DNA of 64,000 bases from Vibrio pomeroyi (GTDB lineage: Bacteria > Pseudomonadota > Gammaproteobacteria > Enterobacterales > Vibrionaceae), in assembly GCF_024347595.1 (NCBI RefSeq), contig NZ_AP025506.1, positions 1,550,001-1,614,000 of the forward strand, written 5' to 3'. Under the pieces are notes generated by a model. It was given only the letters and a program-made list of their open reading frames with translations, did no database searches and was not told the DNA's origin. Position 1 is the stretch's first letter; each line of letters opens with the position of its first letter. Made by a program: the position numbers and the translations under genes. This document shows, piece by piece, positions 17,599-26,526 of the stretch.

Positions 17599-18972
17599 TT
17601 AAGCGTTTGCTTGTTCCAAGTCTTGTTGCTTGTCTTTCTTACCTAATAGGCGACTTGTGATTGTACCAGCTGTCATCGCACCAGATACGTTAAGCGCTGT
17701 ACGAGCCATATCGATAAGTGGCTCGATAGAGATAAGCAGTGCTGCAATCGTTACAGGAAGGCCCATAGCTGGAAGTACGATAAGTGCTGCGAACGTTGCA
17801 CCGCCACCCACACCTGCGATACCGAAAGAGCTCACTGTAATAATTGCAATTAGAGACAGAATGAAGTTGATGTCCATTGGGTCGATGCCAACCGTAGGTG
17901 CCACCATAACTGCTAGCATTGCAGGGTAGATACCCGCACAGCCGTTTTGACCAATTGTCGCGCCGAAAGAGGCTGATAGGTTAGCAATTGCTGGTGGCAC
18001 GTTTAGCTTCGTGATTTGAGCTTCAACATTCAGAGGAATCGTTGCTGCAGAACTACGCGAAGTGAAAGCGAACGTTAGAACAGGCCAGATTTTTTGGAAG
18101 TACTCTTTCGGGTTTACACCAACAAAAGAAACCAACACACCGTGAACCACGAACATCAGTAGAATTGCAACGTAAGACGCTACGATGAAACCTAGCAGGC
18201 TTAAGATGTCAGAAGCGCTTGATGTTGCTACTACCTTCGCCATTAACGCTGCGATGCCGTATGGCGTTAGTGCCATGATCATCTTAACTAAGCGCATCAC
18301 GATAGATTGAGCCGCTTCAACAAAGGTACGAATTGGAGATTCTAGCTCTTCTTTCTCTGCCATTACTTTACGTGCAGCAATACCCGTTAGCACACCAAAG
18401 ATAACAACCGCGATGATAGACGTAGAGCGAGCGCCCGTTAGGTCTGCAAATGGGTTGGTTGGAATGAAGCTAACCAGCATTTGTGGAATCGTTAAGTCAG
18501 AAACAGTACCAATGCGGCTTTCTAGCGTTGCGATACGTGCTGTTTCACGCGCACCTTCTGTCAAACCTTCAGCAGATAGGCCGAATGCTTGAGTCACTAC
18601 AATACCAACAATCGCAGAAATCGCTGTGGTTGCTAGCAACACAGAGATTGTGATGCCAGAGATTTTGCCCAGTGAACCGCCTTTTTCAAGCTTCACTACC
18701 GCAGCAATCATTGAAACCAATACTAATGGCATGATCACCATTTTCAGTAGGCCAACGTAACCACGACCAACAATGTTTACCCAGTCTAGCGTTTCTTTAA
18801 TAACCGGGTTGCCTTCACCAAATAAAAGCTGAAGACCTAGGCCGAAAGCACTACCAAAAACTAAACCTAATAGAACTAAGCGCGATAACGTGTTTTCTTT
18901 TTTCTGCTGTCCGTAGAGAAAGAAGAGGATACCAGTGAATATCGCTAAGGCAGCGATAGCTGAAAATGACAT
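17599..18972 (-). CDS. tcyP: L-cystine / sodium-dicarboxylate symporter family transporter TcyP
   Basis: A 457-residue inner-membrane carrier of the dicarboxylate/amino acid:cation symporter family, matching the TcyP/YdjN type in length and sequence. Typical family elements are the serine-rich AFTSRSSAATIPLN, GATIGQNGCAGIYPAMLAVM and AGVGGGATFAALIVLPAMGL. It has about eight to ten hydrophobic segments. TcyP imports L-cystine as a sulfur source. It starts with AAGGAAAAC upstream of ATG and is monocistronic. Substrate specificity is by family, not by residues I could verify. Confidence 0.85.
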   Translation of the reverse strand: MSFSAIAALAIFTGILFFLYGQQKKENTLSRLVLLGLVFGSAFGLGLQLLFGEGNPVIKETLDWVNIVGRGYVGLLKMVIMPLVLVSMIAAVVKLEKGGSLGKISGITISVLLATTAISAIVGIVVTQAFGLSAEGLTEGARETARIATLESRIGTVSDLTIPQMLVSFIPTNPFADLTGARSTSIIAVVIFGVLTGIAARKVMAEKEELESPIRTFVEAAQSIVMRLVKMIMALTPYGIAALMAKVVATSSASDILSLLGFIVASYVAILLMFVVHGVLVSFVGVNPKEYFQKIWPVLTFAFTSRSSAATIPLNVEAQITKLNVPPAIANLSASFGATIGQNGCAGIYPAMLAVMVAPTVGIDPMDINFILSLIAIITVSSFGIAGVGGGATFAALIVLPAMGLPVTIAALLISIEPLIDMARTALNVSGAMTAGTITSRLLGKKDKQQDLEQANA

Positions 18973-19157
18973 TTGTTTTCCTTATGAATTTCTTTGAATC
19001 GATAGGGCGCTTAGATATATGGGCGCAAATACTGTTAGCTACAGTAGCGACCTGTAACAAAACGTAAAATAAGGAAAAGTAATTAAATAGAACGATAGGT
19101 AATATCCACTGAATAGAATGAGTGGATATCCAACATTGTGGTGAATAGATGAGCTTT

Positions 19158-19853
19158 TTAGCGATATTTTGCCAATAAATTAAGCATGTCGCTTGACGAG
19201 TAAATTTCTATATTTTGGAAATTATTTTCGAACAATCGGAACAACATGGCTTGTGCAACGTCTTTTGCCTGAATTGGACGCAGGTTTTTGAATTTGCCAA
19301 ACATAAATGGCGACAGCAGAGGAAAGATGCTCTGTAGCAGTTTTTCATCGACTCTTGGTTCTTCTCGTTCACCCACCAGTGGCCCAGGACGTGCAATGAA
19401 CAGTTGCTTAAAACCGATGCGTTTTAAGTTCTGCTCCATCTGCCCTTTACACTTGAGGTAGTGTGAATAGGAATCAACGGATGCGCCGTAACTGGATACA
19501 ACCGCAACACGTTGAACCCCAAGAAACTTCATCGACTGAGCTACGTGGCTGACCAACTCTACATCGACTTTACGCAATGCTTCTTTCGAACCTGCCTTTT
19601 TCTTGGTCGTACCTAAACAGATAACCCCGAGATTGGGTATGGCTTGGGTATCGTCCCAACTCGTAACTTGCAAGTCACTGTGAATGAGCGTGTGGAGTTT
19701 GTCGGAATGAAACTGCGAATCTAATGCTCTGCGGGATAAGGCATAAATATGATCAACCGCGGGTTCATCGATGAGTAGGCTCATCACATGACGACCGATT
19801 AGCCCAGTCGCACCAGCCACTACAACTGATGTTTTGTCTCCAGAAATGCTCAT
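19158..19853 (-). CDS. NAD(P)-binding oxidoreductase, YraR/HTATIP2-like
   Basis: A 231-residue Rossmann-fold protein. The cofactor motif GATGLIGRHV lies near residues 14-23, followed by the HTATIP2/YraR-like features CLGTTKKKAGSKEALRKVDVE and RVAVVSSYGAS (with Y shifted relative to classical short-chain dehydrogenases). These proteins are atypical SDRs of unknown substrate. The start has AAGGA at good spacing. It is monocistronic and leftward. Confidence 0.8.
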   Translation of the reverse strand: MSISGDKTSVVVAGATGLIGRHVMSLLIDEPAVDHIYALSRRALDSQFHSDKLHTLIHSDLQVTSWDDTQAIPNLGVICLGTTKKKAGSKEALRKVDVELVSHVAQSMKFLGVQRVAVVSSYGASVDSYSHYLKCKGQMEQNLKRIGFKQLFIARPGPLVGEREEPRVDEKLLQSIFPLLSPFMFGKFKNLRPIQAKDVAQAMLFRLFENNFQNIEIYSSSDMLNLLAKYR

Positions 19854-20008
19854 AGCTATCCTTAACTCGTTTGCAAGTGCTTGTTTAATATAAACAGTGT
19901 TTGAATTTTAAGCGAACAAAAGTTTGATAAATGAGGGCTAATACTTGGTCGTTAATGGTGTGGTTATAGAGTAGAGTTCTGAGTCCGGTATTAATTTAGC
20001 TCCAAACA

Positions 20009-20044
20009 TAACAAAGCCCGCTGGGCGACGGGCTTGTTATTTAC
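20009..20044. terminator. Terminator after the 29-residue peptide gene
   Basis: AACAAAGCCCG and CGGGCTTGTT pair around a GC-rich eight-base loop, with AT-rich flanks on both sides. It lies 12 bases past the leftward stop of the small gene at 20056-20145, completing a gene-like unit. Confidence 0.7.
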
Positions 20045-20055
20045 TTTTTTACTTT

Positions 20056-20145
20056 TTAGGTAAAGGATAGTGGGATTTTCCTTACCTTTTTGCTAGCTTT
20101 CTTACCGGATTTATTTGGTTTTCTTTTACTTGAATTTGGAATCAT
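20056..20145 (-). CDS. 29-residue very basic peptide, unrecognised
   Basis: A short reading frame translates as MIPNSSKRKPNKSGKKASKK followed by VRKIPLSFT: ten of its 29 residues are Lys or Arg. It is preceded by a near-perfect ribosome binding site (AGGAGG five bases before ATG) and followed by an intrinsic terminator. These two flanking signals make it a credible gene despite its length. The composition suggests RNA, ribosome or nucleoid binding, but no family is recognised. Three 17-bp tandem repeats lie 60-110 bases upstream of its start. Confidence 0.6.
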   Translation of the reverse strand: MIPNSSKRKPNKSGKKASKKVRKIPLSFT

Positions 20146-20554
20146 TGCACCTCCTAAATCTTTTCTGAGCTTTTTTAACTAATTGCTTCGAGTAATGACT
20201 ATTTGCTTATGAAACGTAGTTACTTATGACACTTTATTACTTATGAAACGTATAACTTTGTTCTAACTTTTTGTTGCTTCAGTGTGGGTGTTCACTGTGT
20301 GAGTACTTATCAATGGAGAGATTAATAAGTACTTTTAATAAAGCATAAACGATGCCAAAACGTAAGTTGTTGATCTTTCGTCCTAGCAGGGATTTGGAAT
20401 TGAACTCGTGTCTTTTTGATTCTCAATTTGACAAAAAACGGTAAGGAACTGTTTAAATTAAGAACACTCTCTGCGGTTTCTGCTAGTTAGGCATAGATAC
20501 AGCTTTGCTTAACACGTAAACTGAGGCGTAATTCACATAGACCAAGGACGTGCT
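20146..20554. other. Intergenic region with three 17-bp repeats and an inverted repeat
   Basis: CTTATGA-containing units begin at 20206, 20223 and 20240, exactly 17 bases apart; the outer two share CTTATGAAACGTA. Further right, AGTACTTAT (20302-20310) and ATAAGTACT (20325-20333) form a perfect inverted repeat followed by TTTAATA. The rest is unremarkable. The region separates the leftward basic-peptide gene from the rightward flavin reductase and likely holds both promoters. Confidence 0.55.
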
Positions 20555-21166
20555 ATGAACCTCAAGCTTGATACTCTCGCTCCCACTCAGATTTATCACC
20601 TGATGACACAAACCGTCGTTCCTCGCCCTATAGCGTGGGCATTGACGGAATCTTCTGACCAAGAGTACAACCTAGCACCTTTCTCTTATTTCACGCCTGT
20701 TTCCAGCAATCCACCGCTACTGATGCTATCGGTTGGGAAGAAGCCAACGGGCGAAATCAAAGACACCACTCGTAATGCCCTTGAAACGGGTAAGTTGGTC
20801 ATTCATATTGCGTCAGCCAGTTCTGCAGAAGTGATGACGGCGACAGCAGCCACGCTCGATCATGGTGAGTCTGAAGTAACCGCGAATAATATCGAGTTAG
20901 TTGAGTTTGAAGGTTTTTCTTTACCTAGAGTGAAGGAGTGCGCTGTGGCTTTTGGTTGCACATTGTATGAGGTAAAAGAAGTCGGTGAAGTGCCGCAAAG
21001 CCTTATCTTTGCTCAAGTTGAACAGGTGTATATCTCTGAAGGTGTGCTCGACAAAGAAAGCGATCGCTTGAAGATTGATGCGCTAGCGCTTGATCCTTTA
21101 TCTCGACTAGGCGGAGGCGAATACGCCACGCTGTCCAATGTGTTCTCTGTCACTCGTCCTAAGTAA
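20555..21166 (+). CDS. Flavin reductase-like FMN-binding protein
   Basis: A 203-residue split-barrel flavoprotein of the flavin reductase-like / flavoredoxin family. Typical features are VVPRPIAWALT (N-terminal Pro-Arg-Pro loop), NLAPFSYFTPVSSNPPLLMLSVG and the DTTRNALETGKLVIHI helix-strand. Such proteins bind FMN and reduce flavins or small substrates. It lies 70 bases upstream of cobT on the same strand. That position hints at a flavin-supplying role in cobalamin metabolism, but the link is by position only. Confidence 0.85.
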   Translation: MNLKLDTLAPTQIYHLMTQTVVPRPIAWALTESSDQEYNLAPFSYFTPVSSNPPLLMLSVGKKPTGEIKDTTRNALETGKLVIHIASASSAEVMTATAATLDHGESEVTANNIELVEFEGFSLPRVKECAVAFGCTLYEVKEVGEVPQSLIFAQVEQVYISEGVLDKESDRLKIDALALDPLSRLGGGEYATLSNVFSVTRPK

Positions 21167-21236
21167 GCGTTAACTATTTAGCTCCAGCGAATACGATCGT
21201 TAACCCCCATACCTCAATCTAAGTACCACTTATATT

Positions 21237-22265
21237 ATGTTAGATACAAAATACTCGCAGTACATCCAACATCGCATTGACCAAAAAACTAAGCCGTTAG
21301 GCGCTCTTGGTTTACTGGAAAAGGTTGCCCATCAACTGGCTCTGATTCAAAGCCAAGGTAAAGAGTCTGCGGTTGAACATATCGAATTGAACAAGCCGAG
21401 CATCATCATTTTTGCAGGCGATCATGGTATTGCTGATGAAAGCGTGAGTATTGCCCCGAGTGCTGTCACACAACAGATGGTATTGAACTTCCTAAGCGGC
21501 GGCGCGGCGATTAACTGTTTTTGCGCAGTAAATGATATTGATATTACTGTTGTGGATACTGGGATTTTGTTACCAATCGAATCTGAGAATCCAATGCTGA
21601 TCTCCCAGCGTTTGGGTACACGAACCAATAACTTTGCCAATGAAGCCGCAATGAGTTTAGAAACGGTTAAACGTGGGATTGAACTGGGCTCAGCGCTTGT
21701 ATCTAGAACCATTTCGGATGGCACCAATATCATCATGTTTGGTGAAATGGGCATAGGCAACACCAGCAGTGCTTCTGCGATTTTAAGTGCGCTAGCAAAC
21801 CGAACTGCAGTTGAATGTGTTGGTCTAGGCACTGGTATCAATAACGAGCAGTTAGCACGAAAAGTCGAGGTGGTTGAGCAGGGTGTTGCTCGTTGCAAAG
21901 GACTCGATCCTAAATCGATTTTAGCTCAAGTCGGTGGTTACGAGATCGTGCAAATGGTCGGTGGTTTCCTTGGTGCTTATCAAAGCAGAACTCCTGTATT
22001 GGTCGATGGTTTTATCGTGTCAGTCGCTGCGTATGTCGCGACGTTAATTGAACCGAATTGCCGTGATTACATGATCTTCGCGCATCGCTCTGAAGAGTCA
22101 GGGCACAAAATCTTATTAGAGTTGCTAGGCGCTGAACCGTTGCTTGATCTTGGACTTAGGCTGGGCGAGGGCACAGGAGCGGCACTGGCCATGCCAATCA
22201 TCCGAGCAGCAGCTGAGTTCTATAACAACATGGCGAGCTTCGAGAGCGCTGGAGTCACGGTTTAA
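21237..22265 (+). CDS. cobT: Nicotinate-nucleotide-dimethylbenzimidazole phosphoribosyltransferase CobT
   Basis: A 342-residue enzyme that transfers phosphoribose from nicotinate mononucleotide to 5,6-dimethylbenzimidazole, giving alpha-ribazole phosphate for the lower ligand of cobalamin. The typical blocks are [53 protein letters not shown] and the C-terminal HRSEESGH. The [12 protein letters not shown] motif near the end holds the catalytic Glu region. Its stop overlaps the cobS start by one base (TAATG). No good Shine-Dalgarno is seen at its start. No cobalamin riboswitch is visible upstream. Confidence 0.95.
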   Translation: MLDTKYSQYIQHRIDQKTKPLGALGLLEKVAHQLALIQSQGKESAVEHIELNKPSIIIFAGDHGIADESVSIAPSAVTQQMVLNFLSGGAAINCFCAVNDIDITVVDTGILLPIESENPMLISQRLGTRTNNFANEAAMSLETVKRGIELGSALVSRTISDGTNIIMFGEMGIGNTSSASAILSALANRTAVECVGLGTGINNEQLARKVEVVEQGVARCKGLDPKSILAQVGGYEIVQMVGGFLGAYQSRTPVLVDGFIVSVAAYVATLIEPNCRDYMIFAHRSEESGHKILLELLGAEPLLDLGLRLGEGTGAALAMPIIRAAAEFYNNMASFESAGVTV

Positions 22266-23071
22266 TGAGCAATACGTCGAACAGATCTTGGAAAGAGCGC
22301 GCTGCTTATCAATGGCAACTGTTTTCGTTGGCGATGGGCTTCTTTTCCCGTTTGCCAATGCCAAAGAATACGCCCTATTCAGAAGAGCGTATGAACCGTT
22401 CTGGTCGTTATTTCTCAACAGTCGGTTTGTTGCTTGGCGTCTTGTGCGGTGGTTTGTTTTCACTGCTTGATACTGTGTTACCAAGCTCGACTGCCATCTT
22501 TTTGATGATGAGTTTCAGCTTGATGCTGACCGGTGCTTTCCATGAAGACGGCTTAACTGACATGGCGGATGGTATCGGTGGCGGCATGACATTGGAACGT
22601 CGCTTAACCATCATGAAAGACAGCCGCATAGGCACATACGGTGCGTCTGCGCTGATCATGGCGTTGTTAGGTAAGTGGATTCTGCTCAATGAACTTGTCA
22701 GCTTGACTGGATTATTTATGGTCATCGTGACGAGCTACACCTTTAGCCGAGCGATTGCGGCATCCCTTATTTATGACATGCCTTACGTCAGCGACTTAGA
22801 CACGAGCAAGAGTAAGCCTTTAGCTAACAAACAAACCAAGGGTGAACTTGTCTTCCTTATGTTGGTTGGCCTGTTACCAAGCTTGTGGTTTGGGTTAGCG
22901 TTTACGTGTGTTTTAGCTGTGATTGCTTACCTGTTTAGAGTGGGCTTCAAAAAGTGGTTAATTGCACGCATTGGTGGCTTTACTGGTGATTGTTTGGGCG
23001 CGGCTCAACAGTTGATGGAACTAACGATCTACGTTGTGTTTGCCGCTGCTTTTTATAACGGCTTTATGTAA
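22265..23071 (+). CDS. cobS: Adenosylcobinamide-GDP ribazoletransferase CobS
   Basis: A 268-residue integral membrane enzyme (cobalamin synthase) joining adenosylcobinamide-GDP with alpha-ribazole or its phosphate. It has five to seven hydrophobic segments and the signature HEDGLTDMADGIGGG (near residues 93-107), which carries the metal-binding acidic residues, followed by KDSRIGTYG. The C-terminal GGFTGDCLGAAQQL is also typical. It is translationally coupled to cobT by the one-base overlap and followed by cobU 27 bases later. Confidence 0.95.
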   Translation: MSNTSNRSWKERAAYQWQLFSLAMGFFSRLPMPKNTPYSEERMNRSGRYFSTVGLLLGVLCGGLFSLLDTVLPSSTAIFLMMSFSLMLTGAFHEDGLTDMADGIGGGMTLERRLTIMKDSRIGTYGASALIMALLGKWILLNELVSLTGLFMVIVTSYTFSRAIAASLIYDMPYVSDLDTSKSKPLANKQTKGELVFLMLVGLLPSLWFGLAFTCVLAVIAYLFRVGFKKWLIARIGGFTGDCLGAAQQLMELTIYVVFAAAFYNGFM

Positions 23072-23097
23072 CGCATTCAGGATTTTAGAGACAACAT

Positions 23098-23691
23098 ATG
23101 ACAACCAACAATCAAACGTATCAGAGTCATCGCCATCTTGTTTTAGGCGGCGCGCGCTCGGGTAAGTCGAGTTTTGCAGAACAACAAGCATTATGTGCAC
23201 TTGAAGCATGTTCAAATGGGCGTTTGCATTACATAGCGACTGCCACCTATCTTGACGATGAAATGCGAGAACGCATCGCTCATCATAAAGATCGTCGTGG
23301 TAAAGAGTGGATTGAGCATGAAGTGCCTGTCGAGTTAGCCACGAAACTGCAGTCGTTTAATCAAGACGATGTTGTACTGATTGATTGCCTCACACTCTGG
23401 CTCAACAACATTATCTTTGAACTGGGCGATGAAGCGACCAATGAGCAAGTCGAAGCTGTGGTTGAAGCTTTGGTGAGAAGCGTGGAACAAAGCCCAGCAC
23501 AGGTCATTATGGTCTCTAATGAAGTGGGTTTAGGTATTGTTCCTCTGGGTAAAGTATCGCGCTTGTTTGTCGACAATGCAGGGCGAATGAACCAAGCGCT
23601 CGCTCGCGTTGTCGAACGAGTTACGCTGATAGCGGCAGGATTACCGTTGAATTTAAAACCCTCAAATCATTCGTTTGATTCTCAAGGCTAG
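23098..23691 (+). CDS. cobU: Adenosylcobinamide kinase / guanylyltransferase CobU
   Basis: A 197-residue bifunctional enzyme that phosphorylates adenosylcobinamide and then attaches GMP. The P-loop GGARSGKSSF lies near residues 18-27, and the characteristic DCLTLWLNNI and MVSNEVGLGIVP segments follow. It has a slightly long N-terminal lead (MTTNNQTYQSHRHLVL). Its product is the substrate of CobS encoded just upstream. It is followed after nine bases by cobC, giving a four-gene unit. Confidence 0.95.
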   Translation: MTTNNQTYQSHRHLVLGGARSGKSSFAEQQALCALEACSNGRLHYIATATYLDDEMRERIAHHKDRRGKEWIEHEVPVELATKLQSFNQDDVVLIDCLTLWLNNIIFELGDEATNEQVEAVVEALVRSVEQSPAQVIMVSNEVGLGIVPLGKVSRLFVDNAGRMNQALARVVERVTLIAAGLPLNLKPSNHSFDSQG

Positions 23692-23700
23692 GTCACATAC

Positions 23701-24318
23701 ATGGTCAATGGAACAACCAAAAATATCTATTTGTTGAGACACGGCAAGGTTGAAGGGAAGGCCGCACTGAATGGTGTATCTGACGTATTGGTGAATCCAG
23801 AACTTCAACAGCAAATATGTGAGGCCTTGGTGCAGCACAATGTGGTTTTTGATGGTGTGGTTGCCTCGCCATTAAGACGCTGCAGCGACCTAGCAAACTT
23901 ATATTCAGAGCGTGTGTCGGTACCTTTGTCGATTGCACCAGAATTTCAAGAAATGAACTTTGGTGAGGTGGACGGCATTGCATTTGATGAGCTTGAAGAT
24001 AAGTGGGCGATGCTAGACACTTTTTGGCAAGACCCTGCAAATCATCAACTGACTGGTGCAGAAAGTTTACAGAGCTTCCACGACAGAGTAACTCAAGCTT
24101 GGTCGCAACTTTTGAATAACCCAAGTGACAATCTATTGCTGGTTACTCATGGTGGCGTAATTCGAATGTTATTGGCGCATTGCCTTGATATTGATTGGAA
24201 AAATCCGAGTTTGTACTCGAAGTTATCGATAGAGAATGCATCGATAACCCATATTCAAGTCACTCAGTTTGCACAGAGCTTTATCAGCGTTAAAGCGATA
24301 GGGCTGCCTGTTCTCTGA
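23701..24318 (+). CDS. cobC: Histidine phosphatase, probable alpha-ribazole phosphatase CobC
   Basis: A 205-residue member of the phosphoglycerate mutase-like histidine phosphatases: LLRHGKVEG near residues 11-19 carries the catalytic His, SPLRRC the second Arg, and LLVTHGGVIRMLL the second His. Following cobTSU with a nine-base gap, it is best read as the phosphatase that dephosphorylates alpha-ribazole phosphate or adenosylcobalamin phosphate. A short GTGTT/AACAC hairpin with a T-run lies just after the stop and may end the operon. Confidence 0.88.
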   Translation: MVNGTTKNIYLLRHGKVEGKAALNGVSDVLVNPELQQQICEALVQHNVVFDGVVASPLRRCSDLANLYSERVSVPLSIAPEFQEMNFGEVDGIAFDELEDKWAMLDTFWQDPANHQLTGAESLQSFHDRVTQAWSQLLNNPSDNLLLVTHGGVIRMLLAHCLDIDWKNPSLYSKLSIENASITHIQVTQFAQSFISVKAIGLPVL

Positions 24319-24451
24319 GTGTTCAAAAACACAGTTTTAAGAATTAACATTCAATTAGAACTGTAAATAGAAAAAGTATTAGAAGTATAAAGCGGTGTCT
24401 ATAACCGCTGTGCCAGATTGGCACTACTACCTACGTGAAAGGAATTTAGTC

Positions 24452-26248
24452 ATGACAACACCGAGTTGGGATCTAAGCATTGCTTATCGCGATCTTGATG
24501 ATGCAAAAATCGAACAAGACATCGAACTCATTCAACAGTGTATTGAACTCTTGTACCTGCATGTTGAAAAGCGTCACATCATTCTTGCAATGCAAAACGC
24601 AATCCAGACCTCAGAAGCGGCAGGCACGTTACTGAGCACAATTAACACCTTTGCTAACTGCCACGCTTCAGTAGACGCGACCCACACAGAAGCTAAAGCA
24701 TTGCTTGGCCGTGTAGCTAAGCTGAACTCAGAAATGTCTCAAGCGTTTAGCCCTTATGAAGACACGTTAATTCACGCTGAACCAGAGTTTATTGATGCGG
24801 TTTTAGAACACGAGAGTGCAGATGTTGCGGGCCAACGCTTCGCGATTGAAAGCTCACGTAAGTTATCAAGCAGCCGTCTCAGTGTTGCTGAAGAGCAGCT
24901 TTTAGCAGCAATGAAAGTCGATGGGCGTGATGCATGGGGGCGTTTATACGACAACCTAACGGGCTCTTTGAAACTGTCGCTAAAACTTGATGGTGAAGAA
25001 GAAGCGCTTGGTTTCTCGCAAGCTGCTAGCTTGTTGTACGGTAGCGAATTCGACAAACAAGAGCCTGCATGGCGCGCGGTTCAAGGTGCAATGAAGACGC
25101 ACCAAGAGTCGTTTGCTTCGATCTTAAATGCGCTTGCAGGTTGGCGCCTGACTGAAAACAAAAAGCGGTCGAAAATCGCAGATGTACATTTCTTAGATCC
25201 AAGCTTGCACGGCAGCCGAATTGTGCCTGAAACGCTAGACACCATGATGTCTGTGGCGAAAGCCAATCGCGCAGTAGGCCAGAAAGCGGGTCTGTTGATG
25301 GCAAGAGTTCACGGCTTAGATGAAATGAAGCCATGGAATCACTTAGCTGCAATGCCGCCATTAGGTGACAGCGAATCTAAGGTTTACCCATTTGATGAAG
25401 CGATTGAAGTGATCAAAACTGCTTTTGCTGAAGTGAATCCAGAGATGGCTGACTTCGTTGCTTTGATGGTTGAGAATGGTTGGATTGATGCCGCACCAGC
25501 AGCCAACAAACGTTTAGGCGCTTATTGTACTAAGTTTGCCGCGACACGCACGCCGCTTGTGTTCATGACTTGGAGTGGCAGCCGCTCTGACTTAATGACA
25601 CTGGCGCACGAGCTGGGGCACGCGTTCCACAACTGGGTAATGAAAGACATGCCGTTGTGTAAGACACGTTACCCAATGACGCTAGCAGAAACAGCTTCTA
25701 TTTTTGCTGAAAACATCGTTCGTGATCACTTGTTAACGCAAGCCCAAACACGTAATGAGAAACTTGAGATGCTGTGGGAAGAGCTGTCTTCTTCGTTAGC
25801 GTTAATGGTCAACATCCCAGTGCGTTTCGAATTTGAAAAAGCGTTCTATGAGCAGCGTGAAAAAGGCGAACTGACGGCTCAGCAATTATGTGACCTGATG
25901 GAAAGCACTTGGAAAGAGTGGTACGGCGATGCAATGACCGAAGCCGATCCTTACTTCTGGGCGAGCAAATTGCACTTCAGTATTTCTCAAGTGAGCTTCT
26001 ACAACTACCCATACCTGTTCGGCTACCTGTTCAGCAAAGGTGTTTACGCGCAGCGTGATGCGAAAGGCGAGCAATTCTACGGCGATTATGTGTCATTGCT
26101 TCGTGATACGGGTAGCATGATGGCGGAAGAAGTGGTTCAAAAACACTTGGGAATGGACCTGACTCAGGCTGATTTCTGGCAACAAAGCATCGACATGGTC
26201 AAAGTTCAAATCGATGAATTTGAAAGATTGCTCGATCAGGAAGATTAA
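24452..26248 (+). CDS. pepF: M3-family oligoendopeptidase F
   Basis: A 598-residue cytosolic zinc oligopeptidase. The HELGHAFH zinc motif starts near residue 386, with the downstream Glu in ETASIFAENIV as third ligand, as in the M3/PepF family. The start at 24452 is chosen because AAAGGAA lies eight bases before this ATG and the following MTTPSWDLSIAYRDL is the family N-terminus; an in-frame ATG at 24395 would add 19 unconserved residues. PepF enzymes degrade short peptides. It is a single gene between the cob operon and astE. Confidence 0.9.
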   Translation: MTTPSWDLSIAYRDLDDAKIEQDIELIQQCIELLYLHVEKRHIILAMQNAIQTSEAAGTLLSTINTFANCHASVDATHTEAKALLGRVAKLNSEMSQAFSPYEDTLIHAEPEFIDAVLEHESADVAGQRFAIESSRKLSSSRLSVAEEQLLAAMKVDGRDAWGRLYDNLTGSLKLSLKLDGEEEALGFSQAASLLYGSEFDKQEPAWRAVQGAMKTHQESFASILNALAGWRLTENKKRSKIADVHFLDPSLHGSRIVPETLDTMMSVAKANRAVGQKAGLLMARVHGLDEMKPWNHLAAMPPLGDSESKVYPFDEAIEVIKTAFAEVNPEMADFVALMVENGWIDAAPAANKRLGAYCTKFAATRTPLVFMTWSGSRSDLMTLAHELGHAFHNWVMKDMPLCKTRYPMTLAETASIFAENIVRDHLLTQAQTRNEKLEMLWEELSSSLALMVNIPVRFEFEKAFYEQREKGELTAQQLCDLMESTWKEWYGDAMTEADPYFWASKLHFSISQVSFYNYPYLFGYLFSKGVYAQRDAKGEQFYGDYVSLLRDTGSMMAEEVVQKHLGMDLTQADFWQQSIDMVKVQIDEFERLLDQED

Positions 26249-26526
26249 TTGATCTCAATCTGTTCATGGCAGGTAAGAGCTGTGTTAGCTTACGTGGCTC
26301 TTATCTTGCTGACATAGTCTGAGAAAAGCCGAAACAGCCAAAAGTCTCTTTAAATAGAGAAAGTTATTTGGAACAGATGTCGGTTAGTCAAGTCAGCAGG
26401 TAATATAAAAATATATGGGTAGTATTTGTGAGTGATAACGGAGTTTCTGTTGATAAGTGCGATCCTAGCAACACAATTTCTATGTACAATTTATTAACAT
26501 ACGGCCGTGCAATTAAGGAGTAGCGC

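Noticed and set aside
20385..20425. T-loop-like sequence (complement GTTCAATTC) suggesting a tRNA remnant
   Set aside because: The flanking stem does not pair and no other tRNA arm is present.
20352..20444. 30-codon frame starting MPKRKLLIF
   Set aside because: No Shine-Dalgarno, unlike the neighbouring basic-peptide gene; mixed composition gives no support.
21167..21236. Possible cobalamin riboswitch before cobT
   Set aside because: The gap is only 70 bases and no B12-box-like sequence is seen there or before the flavin reductase.
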